Positions 8,417 through 17,357 of a DNA stretch of 38,094 nt are shown one piece after another. The stretch is from Gammaproteobacteria bacterium (GTDB lineage Bacteria > Pseudomonadota > Gammaproteobacteria > GCA-001735895). How positions within the stretch are numbered: the stretch's first letter is position 1; each line of letters starts with the position of its first letter. Under the pieces are notes generated by a model that saw only the letters and a list, made by a program, of their open reading frames with translations, was not told where the DNA came from and did not search any database. The position numbers were made by a program, and so were the translations under genes. The stretch covers positions 1 to 38,094 of the forward strand of contig JANTFI010000013.1 in NCBI GenBank assembly GCA_024763505.1, written 5' to 3'.

Positions 8417-8947
8417 TCAGAATTCCTTTCCGAAGTAGGATTGCAGGATGCGTTCCGCACTGTCTGTTTGACCACCACCTTTGGCGGTGACCCGGAAGTT
8501 GGAGATGGTCAAGCCCGGCTGGGCTGTGCCATAACCGCCGATGTTGACGGAGGCGACTTCATTCTGGGCGCGGTCTCCCAGATATTTGATGATAAACAGT
8601 GGTGCCTTGTACACTGATGGAATGTCGGCGCTGGAAGTCTGGGAAGCTTCCCAGGTTAGTGGTTCGAAATAGTTCGGGTCATTGTCCAGAGCAGGGTAGA
8701 GACCTTCAGCAGGCTTGTCGTAATCGCTTTTGGAGATGGAATCCATAATAAATTTTTCGCCGGAACTGAGTCCGATTTCGGCCACTTGAAAGGCCATGTC
8801 AGACTCACGCAAATTGCCAGCCATGGCGATTTCAACGCGAGTATTTTGAATGGATGTGAGCCCTACGATGGTCAGCACCACCAGAAAGATCATGCTCATG
8901 ATCAGGGTGAAGCCTTGCTGGTTTTGCCAATGGATAGTGTTTTTCAT
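8417..8947 (-). CDS. pilX: Type IV minor pilin PilX
   Basis: 176 aa. The frame extends to a TTG at 8953, but the ATG at 8947 has AGGA at good spacing and starts 2 nt after the pilW stop. The leader ends at Gly12, followed by FTLIM: mature position 5 is Met, not Glu. Lack of Glu5 is normal for PilX (and GspK) and fits a place at the pilus tip. The helix is followed by RVEIAMAGNLRESDMAFQVA, the PilX N-terminal signature. With FimT, PilV, PilW and PilE it would form the minor-pilin complex that primes assembly and carries PilY1. Confidence 0.9.
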   Translation of the reverse strand: MKNTIHWQNQQGFTLIMSMIFLVVLTIVGLTSIQNTRVEIAMAGNLRESDMAFQVAEIGLSSGEKFIMDSISKSDYDKPAEGLYPALDNDPNYFEPLTWEASQTSSADIPSVYKAPLFIIKYLGDRAQNEVASVNIGGYGTAQPGLTISNFRVTAKGGGQTDSAERILQSYFGKEF

Positions 8948-8949
8948 GA

Positions 8950-9984
8950 TCAAATCCTGTTACGCAAAGCAACGGTCAGCGAGAAAGACTGACGTAGAAA
9001 CTGGTCGTCAAAAGATATGTTCTGTCCGTTGAAGCGAACCACTTGATCTTTATCCATCGACACCTTGGCGGGCGCTTTGACGAGGATCATGACTTTTACA
9101 GCAGTGACCTTTTGCCAGTCAGCCACGTTATCAGCAGTCAGGTATTGATCAGGGGTGGTGTTGTCAGTGTCTTCGTTGACGCCATACAAAAACTGTATTT
9201 GCTCGATTCCGTCAACCAATTCGGCTTTTTGATCAAATTCGGCGCGGAATAATGCCGTATCACCACTAGCACCGGCTTCGAGTGTATAAGTCACCTTTTG
9301 CAGTTTCATCAAGGCAGCATCGCCACCGTAAACCTGTGACAGACATTGCCCGCTGTTGCAATTATTCGGGTTGTAATTGCCCGGTGTGCCAGTACCGGTG
9401 TTGTGTACAACGGCCAATTGATCGGCACCGGATCCGGCGGTCAGGTTGGAAATCTGGAAGATATCAGCACCTTTGCAATTGGTTAATAGCACAATATCGT
9501 CTACTTCCAAAGATTGGATTGCGTTGACCTTGATATTGGCAGATGTCGACGGACCGTAAGGCGGCAATACATTGGTCTGCCCCGGTGCGGCGCCATAAAT
9601 CATGATTTTGTCAGAATTGTTGAGTTGGTCATTGTCCGTGCCGGAGACGGGCGGTTGATTGACAAAGTCATAATATTCGTCAAAGCCAGCGCCATTAGGG
9701 TCAAGGTTGTTGGTGATATTCCGAGTGTCGGCTGGGTCGAAGGTAGCGCAACCCCAGAACCCGGCGAGACGGATATCCCGGGCGATCGCGTCCAGCGCAA
9801 AACGACCATTTTCCTGAACCCGTGAGACAGCTTCCGAGAAACCATAGGTGGTACGGTTGGCCGAGTACACCTGAATCACGCCACCGAGCAGGAAGATACT
9901 GATAACCATGGCTACCAGTGTTTCAACCAGAGAAAATCCGCCTTGTGTCTGTCGGGGGTTGGTAGAGAGGTTCACGTTATTCAT
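8950..9984 (-). CDS. pilW: Type IV minor pilin PilW
   Basis: 344 aa prepilin, the largest of the set. The leader ends GG (15-16), followed by FSLVE with Glu at mature position 5 and a hydrophobic helix to about residue 40. The segment ENGRFALDAIARDIRLAGFWGC just after the helix is the typical PilW/PulJ-type signature. The rest is a beta-rich pseudopilin head. It overlaps pilV by 4 bp (ATGA). PilW belongs to the initiation complex of the type IV pilus. Confidence 0.93.
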   Translation of the reverse strand: MNNVNLSTNPRQTQGGFSLVETLVAMVISIFLLGGVIQVYSANRTTYGFSEAVSRVQENGRFALDAIARDIRLAGFWGCATFDPADTRNITNNLDPNGAGFDEYYDFVNQPPVSGTDNDQLNNSDKIMIYGAAPGQTNVLPPYGPSTSANIKVNAIQSLEVDDIVLLTNCKGADIFQISNLTAGSGADQLAVVHNTGTGTPGNYNPNNCNSGQCLSQVYGGDAALMKLQKVTYTLEAGASGDTALFRAEFDQKAELVDGIEQIQFLYGVNEDTDNTTPDQYLTADNVADWQKVTAVKVMILVKAPAKVSMDKDQVVRFNGQNISFDDQFLRQSFSLTVALRNRI

Positions 9985-10463
9985 AGCGTGCTCATGGTGA
10001 TGGTGTAGCAGGTCAGATCGACCTTGCTGTCATTACTGCAATTGGTGCCGGTCGCACCAGTGCCTTCGTCATCCCACATTACAGTGATGGATAGTTGGTT
10101 GGCGACCGGGTTTTGAATCATGCCGCGACCCGAAGGTAATGTGGACAGTTGGGTCTCCCATTCTGCCGCATCGGCCGTCAGCATTTCGGCCGTTGTGCAG
10201 GGCTTGGTGATGCATTCGCCGTCATAGCCTTTTTCTGTATCCACACCAATATAGTTATTGATTTCAGCCTTGTTGCTACGCACCCGATCGGCCATGTCAT
10301 AGGCCATCATGACCGCCTGGGTTTGCCAGTAGGCGGATGAATTTTGTTTCATCGCGGAAATCTGCAGAGAAGCAATCCCGAGCAGGCCGATGGAAATAAC
10401 CAGCAAAGAGACCATTGCTTCAATCAATGAAAGCCCAAGCTGGCTGTGACGGTTGATTAACAT
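9981..10463 (-). CDS. pilV: Type IV minor pilin PilV
   Basis: 160 aa prepilin. Cleavage is expected after Gly10, followed by LSLIE (Glu5) and a hydrophobic helix. The sequence after it (SLQISAMKQNSSAYWQTQA, then MAYDMADRVRSNK) is the characteristic PilV motif. It overlaps the fimT stop by 7 bp and pilW by 4 bp, so translation is probably coupled. It is part of the minor-pilin priming complex. Confidence 0.92.
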   Translation of the reverse strand: MLINRHSQLGLSLIEAMVSLLVISIGLLGIASLQISAMKQNSSAYWQTQAVMMAYDMADRVRSNKAEINNYIGVDTEKGYDGECITKPCTTAEMLTADAAEWETQLSTLPSGRGMIQNPVANQLSITVMWDDEGTGATGTNCSNDSKVDLTCYTITMSTL

Positions 10464-10966
10464 GTGACGTCGCCTCCGCTACGTACCCGACCCGTAGTGG
10501 AAATCGTGATCGATTTGCCCTTGCTTGCACCTCGGTCATCGCAAACCGAGAAGGTAGAGGCCGAGTTCGGGGTAAAACCCCGAGAATCATAGATGATAGT
10601 CGTGCCGCCAGTATTATTCATGACATTGTCGCCAGACAACTTTGCATGCGCCTGTAATAGCGCATCGCCATCGCTGACGTCGGCTGACTCATCATTGTCG
10701 AAGAAGACGATCCAGCCATCGCTCCAGTTTCCGCTACAGGTTGCGGCATCCTTGCTGGCGCAAACCACGACCTGCTTGTGGCGCAACAGGGCTTCACTGC
10801 GGGCAAATTGCAAATGAGCCAGCAGGCTGTTGATCTGGGTCGTCAGCCGTTCATTTTTCAAAATGCCGTTGACGCTGGGGATGGCAACCATCGTCAAAAT
10901 GCCGATCAGCGACATGGTCATCAGCATTTCCATCAACGAAAAGCCGTTTTGGGTTAAGATTTTCAT
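10457..10966 (-). CDS. fimT: GspH/FimT-family minor pilin
   Basis: 169 aa prepilin and first gene of the pilus operon. Leader MKILTQNG is followed by FSLMEML (Glu5) and a hydrophobic helix. The segment LQFARSEALLRHKQVVVC is the GspH/FimT/FimU domain signature, followed by a WSDGWIVFFD strand. FimT/FimU proteins are minor pilins that couple PilVWX to the major pilin; some FimT proteins bind DNA for natural transformation. FimT versus FimU cannot be settled here. The ATG has AGGA about 9 nt upstream. The 106 bp between this gene and thiO show no clear promoter. Confidence 0.88.
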   Translation of the reverse strand: MKILTQNGFSLMEMLMTMSLIGILTMVAIPSVNGILKNERLTTQINSLLAHLQFARSEALLRHKQVVVCASKDAATCSGNWSDGWIVFFDNDESADVSDGDALLQAHAKLSGDNVMNNTGGTTIIYDSRGFTPNSASTFSVCDDRGASKGKSITISTTGRVRSGGDVTC

Positions 10967-11072
10967 ACTCAGTATCCTAAGTAACCAATGATTAATTTCA
11001 CCCGACTATAGATGGACTTCAGGTTTGTCCGGACGAGCGGTAGTGCGTCAAATAGCAAACGTGAACCGGTTC

Positions 11073-12143
11073 TCATGGCTGGTAGCACTCAGCCTCGATA
11101 GAAGGGGTTTGACCCGACATGATTTGCGCCAGCAATCGGGCTGAGCCGGCCGCCATGACCAGACCATTACGGTAGTGTCCGCAATTAAGAAAAAGGTTTT
11201 CGAAATCGGGGTGAGCGCCAATTCGTGGGATGCCACTGTCCGTACCAGGGCGTAAACCGGCCCAGTGTTTTTCCAGCCGGCTGTTTTTCAAAGCGGGGAT
11301 GGTATGTACGGCATAGTCCAGTAATTGTTGACGGATCTGGGAAGATGTGGATTTGTCAAAACCGGCATTCTCTGTCGTACTGCCGACCAGCACGCGTCCA
11401 TCACGGCGCGGAATGATATATCGATCTTCGCTCAGGGTGATGCGCTTGACCAGCCCCGGCTCGCCTTGAAGTAGCAGCATTTGCCCTTTTACCGGGCGCA
11501 CTCCGATATCCAGTCCGATAGGCTTAACCAACTGGTTGCTCCAGGCACCGCCTGCGACCAGAAACCGGTCGGCCTCAAAACGGCGCCCGGCTGCCTGCGC
11601 TGCGGTTATCCGTTGTTGCCGAATGTCGAAAGAATCGATTGTCTGATGCTCGATCAAGCAGATGTCGGTGGTTTTGATGTAAGCCTTGATGACGGCCATC
11701 AAACGCGGGTTGCGAACCTGATGGATCGCCGGAAACCACCAGCCACTCTGATAGTGCGAATTGATTTCGGGCGCGATCTGTTGGATGCGTTCGCGCTCGA
11801 CTGGCATACTGTCGATGGCATGGGTTTTGACCCAGTCGGCGGCTTCTTCATAATCGCCTAGCACCAGCATGCCGCTGTGCAGATATTCGGCATCCATGTC
11901 GGTGCGTTGCTGTAATTTTTTGATCAGCTCTGTGTAGAGTTGCTGACTGAATCGGGCCAGAATGGTAACGGCGTCCGGGTAACGCCAGGGATACAGTGGC
12001 GATAAAATACCACCTCCCGCCCAGGAAGATTCTTGCCCCGCCTGTTGGCGATCGACAACACAGACCTGTTCGCCTGCTTCGTGTAATTCAATGGCGCTGA
12101 GTAAACCAATGATTCCGCCGCCGATGATCAGGGTGCTGCTCAT
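11073..12143 (-). CDS. thiO: Glycine oxidase ThiO
   Basis: FAD-dependent oxidase that converts glycine to the imine (dehydroglycine) used with ThiG to make the thiazole of thiamine. 356 aa from the ATG at 12143; a longer frame starts with TTG at 12152. The N-terminal Rossmann motif GGGIIG (8-13) is followed by an acidic residue at the end of strand 2 (VVDR). The WAGGGILSPLYPW and HWAGLRPGTDSGIPRIG segments are typical of ThiO, as is the GHYRNGLVMA segment near the C-terminus. It is divergent from thiS-thiG across 161 bp, so the three oxygen-dependent thiazole genes share a control region. No TPP riboswitch is seen there. Confidence 0.93.
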   Translation of the reverse strand: MSSTLIIGGGIIGLLSAIELHEAGEQVCVVDRQQAGQESSWAGGGILSPLYPWRYPDAVTILARFSQQLYTELIKKLQQRTDMDAEYLHSGMLVLGDYEEAADWVKTHAIDSMPVERERIQQIAPEINSHYQSGWWFPAIHQVRNPRLMAVIKAYIKTTDICLIEHQTIDSFDIRQQRITAAQAAGRRFEADRFLVAGGAWSNQLVKPIGLDIGVRPVKGQMLLLQGEPGLVKRITLSEDRYIIPRRDGRVLVGSTTENAGFDKSTSSQIRQQLLDYAVHTIPALKNSRLEKHWAGLRPGTDSGIPRIGAHPDFENLFLNCGHYRNGLVMAAGSARLLAQIMSGQTPSIEAECYQP

Positions 12144-12304
12144 CGTGCGCAAAATTTGCCGTTGTTCAGGGGGGGATTGTCTTTGGTGGCAGTGTGTTCG
12201 GGTCGGTTTTGCATTTTTTCGGATGTTGGGAAGACCAAGGATTCTACCGTCGCATCATATCGCTTTTGGTGTAGAATCGCACACCGGTTAAGTGGAGCCA
12301 GAAT
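12144..12304. other. Divergent thiO/thiS control region
   Basis: 161 bp between the divergent thiamine genes. A TAGAAT hexamer at 12272-12277 could be the -10 for thiS, but its -35 is weak. I found no conserved TPP (THI-box) stems or terminator. A GGAG just before the thiS ATG is its ribosome site. Confidence 0.3.
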
Positions 12305-12505
12305 ATGCAGTTAATCATCAATGGTGAAAGCCGCGATTTTGCGGCGGATATCAGCATCGCGCAATTACTCGAGCAGTCCGATCTGGCCGGCAAGCGTATT
12401 GCGGTCGAGGTCAACCAGCAAATCATCCCGAAAGGCCGACATGCAGAAACCCGCCTGCAGCAAGGCGACAAGATCGAAATCATCCATGCCATCGGAGGTG
12501 GCTAG
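12305..12505 (+). CDS. thiS: Sulfur carrier protein ThiS
   Basis: 66 aa ubiquitin-fold protein ending in Ala-Ile-Gly-Gly-Gly. Its C-terminal Gly-Gly is adenylated by ThiF and converted to a thiocarboxylate that donates sulfur to ThiG. The start ATG at 12305 has GTGGAG 7-12 nt upstream. It is followed after 3 nt by thiG, whose ribosome site lies inside the end of thiS. Confidence 0.95.
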   Translation: MQLIINGESRDFAADISIAQLLEQSDLAGKRIAVEVNQQIIPKGRHAETRLQQGDKIEIIHAIGGG

Positions 12506-12508
12506 TCC

Positions 12509-13294
12509 ATGAGCAGTCAAGACCCTCTCATCATTGCCGGCAAGCAATACCATTCACGTCTGCTGGTTGGTTCCGGCAAATACAAGGATCTGGAGCAAAC
12601 CCGGCTGGCGACCGAAGCCAGTGAAGCCGAGATTATTACCGTCGCCATCCGGCGCACTAATATTGGTCAGAATGCTGACGAGCCGAACCTGCTCGACGTG
12701 GTGCCGCCGGAACAATACACCATCCTGCCCAATACCGCCGGTTGCTTTAACGCAAAGGATTCGATTCGCACCTGTCAGCTGGCGCGTGAATTGCTCGATG
12801 GTCACAAGTTGGTCAAGCTGGAAGTGCTGGCCGATCAGAAGACGCTGTTTCCGCATATTCTTGAAACCCTGAAGGCGGCCGAGGCACTGGTGGCCGATGA
12901 TTTCGATGTAATGGTCTACACCAACGATGATCCGGTCATCGCCAAAGAGCTGGAAGCCATCGGCTGTGTTGCGGTGATGCCGCTGGCTGCGCCGATCGGT
13001 TCCGGGCTCGGCATCCGCAATCCCTATAATATTCTGGAAATCATCGAAAATGCGAAGGTTCCGATCATTGTCGATGCCGGCGTCGGCACCGCTTCCGACG
13101 CGGCCATCGCGATGGAACTGGGATGTGATGGCGTTTTGATGAACACCGCCATCGCCGCCGCCAAAGATCCGGTACTGATGGCATCGGCGATGAAGAAGGG
13201 CATTCAGGCCGGGCGCGAAGCCTATCTTGCCGGACGCATGCCAAAAAAACGCTACGCATCCGCCTCGTCGCCGATAGAAGGCTTGATCGGCTGA
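12509..13294 (+). CDS. thiG: Thiazole synthase ThiG
   Basis: 261 aa TIM-barrel enzyme that condenses deoxyxylulose-5-phosphate, dehydroglycine and ThiS thiocarboxylate into the thiazole phosphate of thiamine. [10 protein letters not shown] near the N-terminus, the Schiff-base lysine in LVKLEVL (about K103), [13 protein letters not shown] and [12 protein letters not shown] are all present. GGAGG at 12494-12498 serves the ATG at 12509. It pairs with ThiS (3 nt apart) and, divergently, with ThiO as amine source. trmB follows after 3 nt. Confidence 0.97.
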   Translation: MSSQDPLIIAGKQYHSRLLVGSGKYKDLEQTRLATEASEAEIITVAIRRTNIGQNADEPNLLDVVPPEQYTILPNTAGCFNAKDSIRTCQLARELLDGHKLVKLEVLADQKTLFPHILETLKAAEALVADDFDVMVYTNDDPVIAKELEAIGCVAVMPLAAPIGSGLGIRNPYNILEIIENAKVPIIVDAGVGTASDAAIAMELGCDGVLMNTAIAAAKDPVLMASAMKKGIQAGREAYLAGRMPKKRYASASSPIEGLIG

Positions 13295-13297
13295 AAC

Positions 13298-14002
13298 ATG
13301 GCCGAGTCGCAAGACCCCGCGCAGCAAGACCGGCGTATCCGCAGCTTTGTCATGCGCACCGGTCGCAAGACCGAAGGGCAACGCCACGCATTGCAACATT
13401 ACTGGCCATTGTACGGGCTGGAATATGACGCCGACGAGCCGCTGGATCTGGCCCGGCTGTTTCCACAGGCGCAGGGTGTCAAACTGGAAATCGGTTTCGG
13501 CATGGGGGATTCGCTGGTGCAAATGGCGCAGCAGGATCAGGAGTATGGCTACATCGGCATCGAGGTTCACACGCCGGGGGTTGGGCATTGTCTGGCTGCA
13601 CAGCACGAGGCCGGGCTGCAAAACCTGCGGCTGATTTCACATGATGCAGTCGAGGTGCTGGAAAACATGATTGCGCCGCGATCGCTGGATGCGGTTTTTC
13701 TGTTTTTCCCAGATCCGTGGCATAAGAAGCGTCATCACAAGCGGCGCATCGTCAACCCGGCTTTTCGCGATCTGGTCGCAACCGTGCTCAAACCGGGCGG
13801 GGTGTTGCATATGGCGACAGACTGGCAAGATTATGCCCGCCACATGGCGCGAGAATTATTGTCTGATGCGCGCTTCAAAAACCTCGGCAATGCCAAGGGT
13901 TACAGCGACAAGCCGGATTATCGCCCGACCACCAAGTTCGAACGTCGTGGCGAACGACTCGGGCATGGGGTCTGGGATCTGGTGTTTCAGCGGCTCGACT
14001 GA
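13298..14002 (+). CDS. trmB: tRNA (guanine-N7-)-methyltransferase
   Basis: 234 aa SAM-dependent methyltransferase that forms m7G46 in tRNA variable loops. The SAM-binding LEIGFGMGDSLV motif, the acidic end of strand 2 (IGIEVH), FFPDPWHKKRHHKRR (the TrmB active-site signature) and the C-terminal YRPTTKFERRGERLGHGVWDL are all present. It starts 3 nt after the thiG stop and is probably cotranscribed with thiS-thiG. That order recurs in gammaproteobacteria. It is convergent with the LysR gene; no terminator is visible in the 96 bp between. Confidence 0.97.
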   Translation: MAESQDPAQQDRRIRSFVMRTGRKTEGQRHALQHYWPLYGLEYDADEPLDLARLFPQAQGVKLEIGFGMGDSLVQMAQQDQEYGYIGIEVHTPGVGHCLAAQHEAGLQNLRLISHDAVEVLENMIAPRSLDAVFLFFPDPWHKKRHHKRRIVNPAFRDLVATVLKPGGVLHMATDWQDYARHMARELLSDARFKNLGNAKGYSDKPDYRPTTKFERRGERLGHGVWDLVFQRLD

Positions 14003-14098
14003 AGCACCGGCAAGATCGCTGCACGCTAGGCTAGCACTGCTGGCTCGTGAAAATTTAACCGACAATGTCAGCATGGCCGTTTCGGAATGTGGCGTTTC

Positions 14099-15001
14099 TT
14101 ACGGTCGGTTGCTGCACAAAGTTTCGACAAAGGCTTGAGCCACCGGATGATCGAGGGTGGCGCTGTTACGGGCGATCCACAACGTCATTTTCACTTTCAG
14201 ATTCGCTACCTGAATCGAATGCAGACGCCCGCTGTCCAACGCGTTGCGCACGCTGAAGCGGGGTAGAAAGCTCAGGTGCCGGCCCCGTTCGAGTATATCG
14301 ATGATGGCTTCATTGGCGCCGACCTCCAGCGCAGCAGGCAATCGTTTTATGCCCAGTTCTCGCAATTCTCGCTCCAGCAGGATACGGATCGAAGACTTGG
14401 GTTCGCGCAACACAAAGGGTTGCATCGGCAACTCTCTGGCGTCGATGCAGCCGACATTGACCAGGGGGTGGCTGGGGCCGCAAACCAGAACCAGTTCATC
14501 ATCAAACCATTTCTGCAGCAAAATATCGGGGTGGTCCGGTGCCAGTTCGAGCAGCGCCAGATCGGATAATCCGGTCGCCAGACGGGTCTGGATACGGCGC
14601 GAATAACCCATCCGGCTGTGAATCTGAAATTGCGGGTGGCTTTCGGAAAAATTCACCAGCAGCGATGGCAGAAAATGTTCGCCGATGGCATGGGTGACCT
14701 CCAGCCGTAACTGGTTACTGCCCAGATCCAGATTTCGCAAATCCTCCACCAGAGCAGTCTGATGATCCAGCGCCAGACAGGCATATTGGTAAACCCGTTT
14801 GCCGGCGATGGTCAATTTGAGCTTTCGCCCCACGCGCTGCATCAACGGTGTGCCATAGCCGTTTTCCAGTGCTCGCAATCGTTTGGTGATGGCAGGTTGC
14901 CCGACATGCAAGTGTTTGCCGGCCTGTTCGACCCCGCCGAGTTCGACAATGGCGCGCAGTGCGCTGAGACTTTTGAGATCGGGCAGGCTTGAATATTCCA
15001 T
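14099..15001 (-). CDS. LysR-family transcriptional regulator
   Basis: 300 aa. The N-terminal winged helix-turn-helix (about 8-67) contains the LysR pattern ALRAIVELGGVEQAGKHLHV then QPAITKRLRALE. A periplasmic-binding-like inducer domain follows (about 90-295). It is divergent from the SLC13 permease, the classical LysR arrangement, so it likely controls that transporter and itself. The start codon lies inside a perfect palindrome (14992-15012) and no ribosome site precedes it. The inducer is unknown; a sulfur or carboxylate ligand is a guess from the neighbour. The protein is not adjacent to prk, so I do not call it CbbR. Confidence 0.92.
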   Translation of the reverse strand: MEYSSLPDLKSLSALRAIVELGGVEQAGKHLHVGQPAITKRLRALENGYGTPLMQRVGRKLKLTIAGKRVYQYACLALDHQTALVEDLRNLDLGSNQLRLEVTHAIGEHFLPSLLVNFSESHPQFQIHSRMGYSRRIQTRLATGLSDLALLELAPDHPDILLQKWFDDELVLVCGPSHPLVNVGCIDARELPMQPFVLREPKSSIRILLERELRELGIKRLPAALEVGANEAIIDILERGRHLSFLPRFSVRNALDSGRLHSIQVANLKVKMTLWIARNSATLDHPVAQAFVETLCSNRP

Positions 15002-15012
15002 ATTGGAATATT
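14992..15012. promoter_or_regulatory. Palindromic operator over the LysR start codon
   Basis: Perfect 9-bp inverted repeat, arms AATATTCCA and TGGAATATT around TAT. It contains the LysR T-N11-A pattern (TTCCA-N3-TGGAA). The ATG complement (14999-15001) lies within it, so a protein bound here would block transcription and cover the start. Confidence 0.6.
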
Positions 15013-15023
15013 AATCGATACCA

Positions 15024-15035
15024 ATTCATTTGAAT
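15024..15035. promoter_or_regulatory. Second short palindrome in the LysR/SLC13 gap
   Basis: ATTCATTTGAAT, a perfect 5-bp inverted repeat around TT. Related TGAATA/TATTCA units recur at 15031-15036, 15052-15057 and 15102-15107, which suggests a multi-site regulator region between the divergent genes. Confidence 0.4.
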
Positions 15036-15198
15036 AGTCCGTGATAAACTGTGAATATACGCGCGTTTTGGATGCTGTTCGGCGTAACCTCGGCGACTCA
15101 ATATTCAGTAAACATTCCTGTTCAACACTGTATTATTCATTTTTCTGATGGCGGCAATAGCGGTTATCATCGGTAGGTTTGGAGAAATTACTATACCC

Positions 15199-17208
15199 AT
15201 GGGCTCAACCAATCAAGCGGACCATACCACTCTCGAGGAAGAGGGTGGCACGCAAGGCAAGTCACCCCTTTCTGTCAAGCAGATGATCGCGGCGCTGGTG
15301 TTTGCCGCAGTCGCCCTGTACCTCGGTACCATCGTGCCGACTATTGAAATTGCCTGGGTCAGCGCCGTGTTGCTGTTGACCATTTACCTGTTTGCCTTTG
15401 AAGTGGTCGGGGTGGATGTCGCGGCTGCCACCGTGATGGTTTTGCTCGGTTTGACTTCACTGCTGGCGCCGATGATGGGGCTGGAACAGGGGCTGGTGGA
15501 TACCCAGCATATTTTTGACGGTTTCAGCTCGAATGCGGTGATGTCGATTATTGCAGTCATGATTATTGGCGCCGGGCTGGATAAAACCGGCCTGATGAGT
15601 AAGGTGGCCTCGTTTATTCTGAAGATCGGTGGCACCACCGAGGGCCGCATCATTCCGATTATTTCCAGCACGGTCGGCATCATTTCTTCGTTCATGCAGA
15701 ATGTCGGCGCGGCCGCGCTGTTTTTGCCGGTGGTCAGCCGAATCTCTGCACGCTCGGGGATTCCGATGTCACGTTTGCTGATGCCGATGGGCTTTACTGC
15801 GATTCTCGGCGGCACCGTCACCATGGTCGGGTCCAGCCCGCTGATTCTGCTCAATGATCTGATCCTGACCTCCAACCAGGGCTTGCCCGCCGATCAGCAG
15901 ATGGAAACCTGGGGACTGTTTTCGGTGACCCCGGTGGGGCTTGCGCTGATGGCGACCGGGATCTTGTATTTTGTCATCGCCGGGCGCTTCGTGCTGCCGG
16001 TCAGCAAGAGCGAGAATGGTACCAAGGCGGCCGATTCAATGAAATACTTCCGCGATGTATACAACATGGATTATTCGCTCAATGAAATCGTGGTGCCGGA
16101 TGGTAGCAAACTGGTCGGCCAAAAACTCGATGATGTTGAAACTAAATACCGGGTGCGCATTATCGCCAACAAGTTGCCGGGACAATCCAGTCAGGTCGGG
16201 CCAGGCACGCTGGCGCGCGACACGGAATTTCAGGCTGGCATGGTGCTGGGCGTCGTGGCTGCCCCCGGTCATCTCGATTACTTCGTTGAAAAATACGGTT
16301 TGATCAAGCGCGATGTGCTGCGCAGCTTTGTTGAGGATCTGTCTTCGGCCAAGGCCGGAATTGCCGAGATCGTTATTCCACCGGGTTCCAAGCTGATCGG
16401 CAAGTCGGCGCGTGACGTGTGGATGCGCAAAACCTATGGGCTGGCGCTGGTCGGCATGCATCGGGGCGGCGAGACGCTGGGCGAAGGGGATGATATCCGC
16501 AATATGCCGCTGCAGGCCGGTGACACACTGATCGTACACACCACCTGGCGCACGCTCGATCGCATTTCACAGGACAAGAATTTTGTCGTGGTCACCACCG
16601 AGTATCCACATGAAGAAAAGTTGCGGCCGGAAAAGCTCAAGTGGGCCGGATTGTTTTTCGGGATCGCCCTGTTTCTGGTCTTGTTTACCGATTTACGTCT
16701 GTCGATTGCGCTGTTGACCGGTGCGATGGGTATGATCTTGTCCGGCGTGCTGAAAATCGAAGAAGCCTATGAAGCGGTAAGTTGGAAAACAGTCTTTCTG
16801 CTGGCATCGCTGATTCCGCTCGGGTTGGCGGTGGAAACCAGTGGCACCGCGCAGTGGATCGCCCAGCAAGTATTGTCAGTGGTGGGCGATGCGCCGGTTT
16901 GGGTGATTCAGGCGGCGGTGGCGGTGCTGGCAACCTTTTTTACGCTGGTGATGTCGAATGTCGGAGCGACTGTGCTGCTGGTTCCGCTGGCGGTCAATAT
17001 CGCGCTCGGTGTCGGTGCCAACCCTGCGGTGTTTGCACTGACCGTAGCTATCGCAACTTCCAATTCCTTTATCATTCCGACCCATCAGGTCAATGCGCTG
17101 ATTATGGGTCCGGCCGGTTACAGGGTGGCCGATTTCATGAAAGCCGGCGGCATCATGACGATTCTGTTTCTGGTGGTGATGATGCTGATGATGAACACCA
17201 TTTTCTGA
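15199..17208 (+). CDS. SLC13/DASS-family permease with two TrkA-C domains
   Basis: 669 aa integral membrane symporter. The DASS/SLC13 family moves di- and tricarboxylates or sulfate with sodium. About five or six N-terminal TM segments include the first SNxxA-type hairpin (SSFMQNVGAAALFLP). Two cytoplasmic TrkA-C (RCK-C) domains follow, each with a VxxGSKLxGK segment (about 290-370 and 390-470). A second membrane half holds MSNVGATVLLVPL. The RCK-C insert is typical of the SAC1/sulfate-type branch, so sulfate or a similar anion is more likely than dicarboxylates. An ATG at 15148 is also in frame but has no ribosome site. The ATG at 15199 has GGAG at rather long spacing, so the start is uncertain. 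Divergent from the LysR gene. Confidence 0.88.
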   Translation: MGSTNQADHTTLEEEGGTQGKSPLSVKQMIAALVFAAVALYLGTIVPTIEIAWVSAVLLLTIYLFAFEVVGVDVAAATVMVLLGLTSLLAPMMGLEQGLVDTQHIFDGFSSNAVMSIIAVMIIGAGLDKTGLMSKVASFILKIGGTTEGRIIPIISSTVGIISSFMQNVGAAALFLPVVSRISARSGIPMSRLLMPMGFTAILGGTVTMVGSSPLILLNDLILTSNQGLPADQQMETWGLFSVTPVGLALMATGILYFVIAGRFVLPVSKSENGTKAADSMKYFRDVYNMDYSLNEIVVPDGSKLVGQKLDDVETKYRVRIIANKLPGQSSQVGPGTLARDTEFQAGMVLGVVAAPGHLDYFVEKYGLIKRDVLRSFVEDLSSAKAGIAEIVIPPGSKLIGKSARDVWMRKTYGLALVGMHRGGETLGEGDDIRNMPLQAGDTLIVHTTWRTLDRISQDKNFVVVTTEYPHEEKLRPEKLKWAGLFFGIALFLVLFTDLRLSIALLTGAMGMILSGVLKIEEAYEAVSWKTVFLLASLIPLGLAVETSGTAQWIAQQVLSVVGDAPVWVIQAAVAVLATFFTLVMSNVGATVLLVPLAVNIALGVGANPAVFALTVAIATSNSFIIPTHQVNALIMGPAGYRVADFMKAGGIMTILFLVVMMLMMNTIF

Positions 17209-17298
17209 TAACTCAGACGGGCCGCGATACCGATACGCCCGGCTCGAATCAGCGGTTGCTGGCTGAAGCGGTTGTTAGCTGAATCGGTGGCCGGACGG

Positions 17299-17327
17299 TT
17301 GACAGCATCCACTATTACCCCAATGAT
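17299..17327 (+). promoter_or_regulatory. Candidate sigma-70 promoter of nhaD
   Basis: A consensus -35 TTGACA (17299-17304), 17-nt spacer and AATGAT (4 of 6, 17322-17327). Transcription would start about 24 nt before the ATG at 17358. Confidence 0.45.
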
Positions 17328-17357
17328 GGCAGGCTGATTGTTCAGGCGGAAAATATA

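Noticed and set aside
8417..8947. Lack of Glu5 in PilX as a defect
   Set aside because: Absence of Glu5 is a normal property of PilX/GspK-type tip pseudopilins.
12144..12304. TPP riboswitch before thiS
   Set aside because: No CTGAGA-type core or paired stems found; the leader is short.
12554..13621. A 355-codon minus-strand frame opposite thiG and trmB
   Set aside because: It is antisense to two well-supported genes in full register and its product is His/Gln/Arg-rich with no domain, so it is a shadow of their codon bias.
14099..15001. LysR gene as CbbR, regulator of the Calvin cycle
   Set aside because: It lies 10 kb from prk and is divergent from a transporter, with no cbb gene beside it; only the LysR family is supported.
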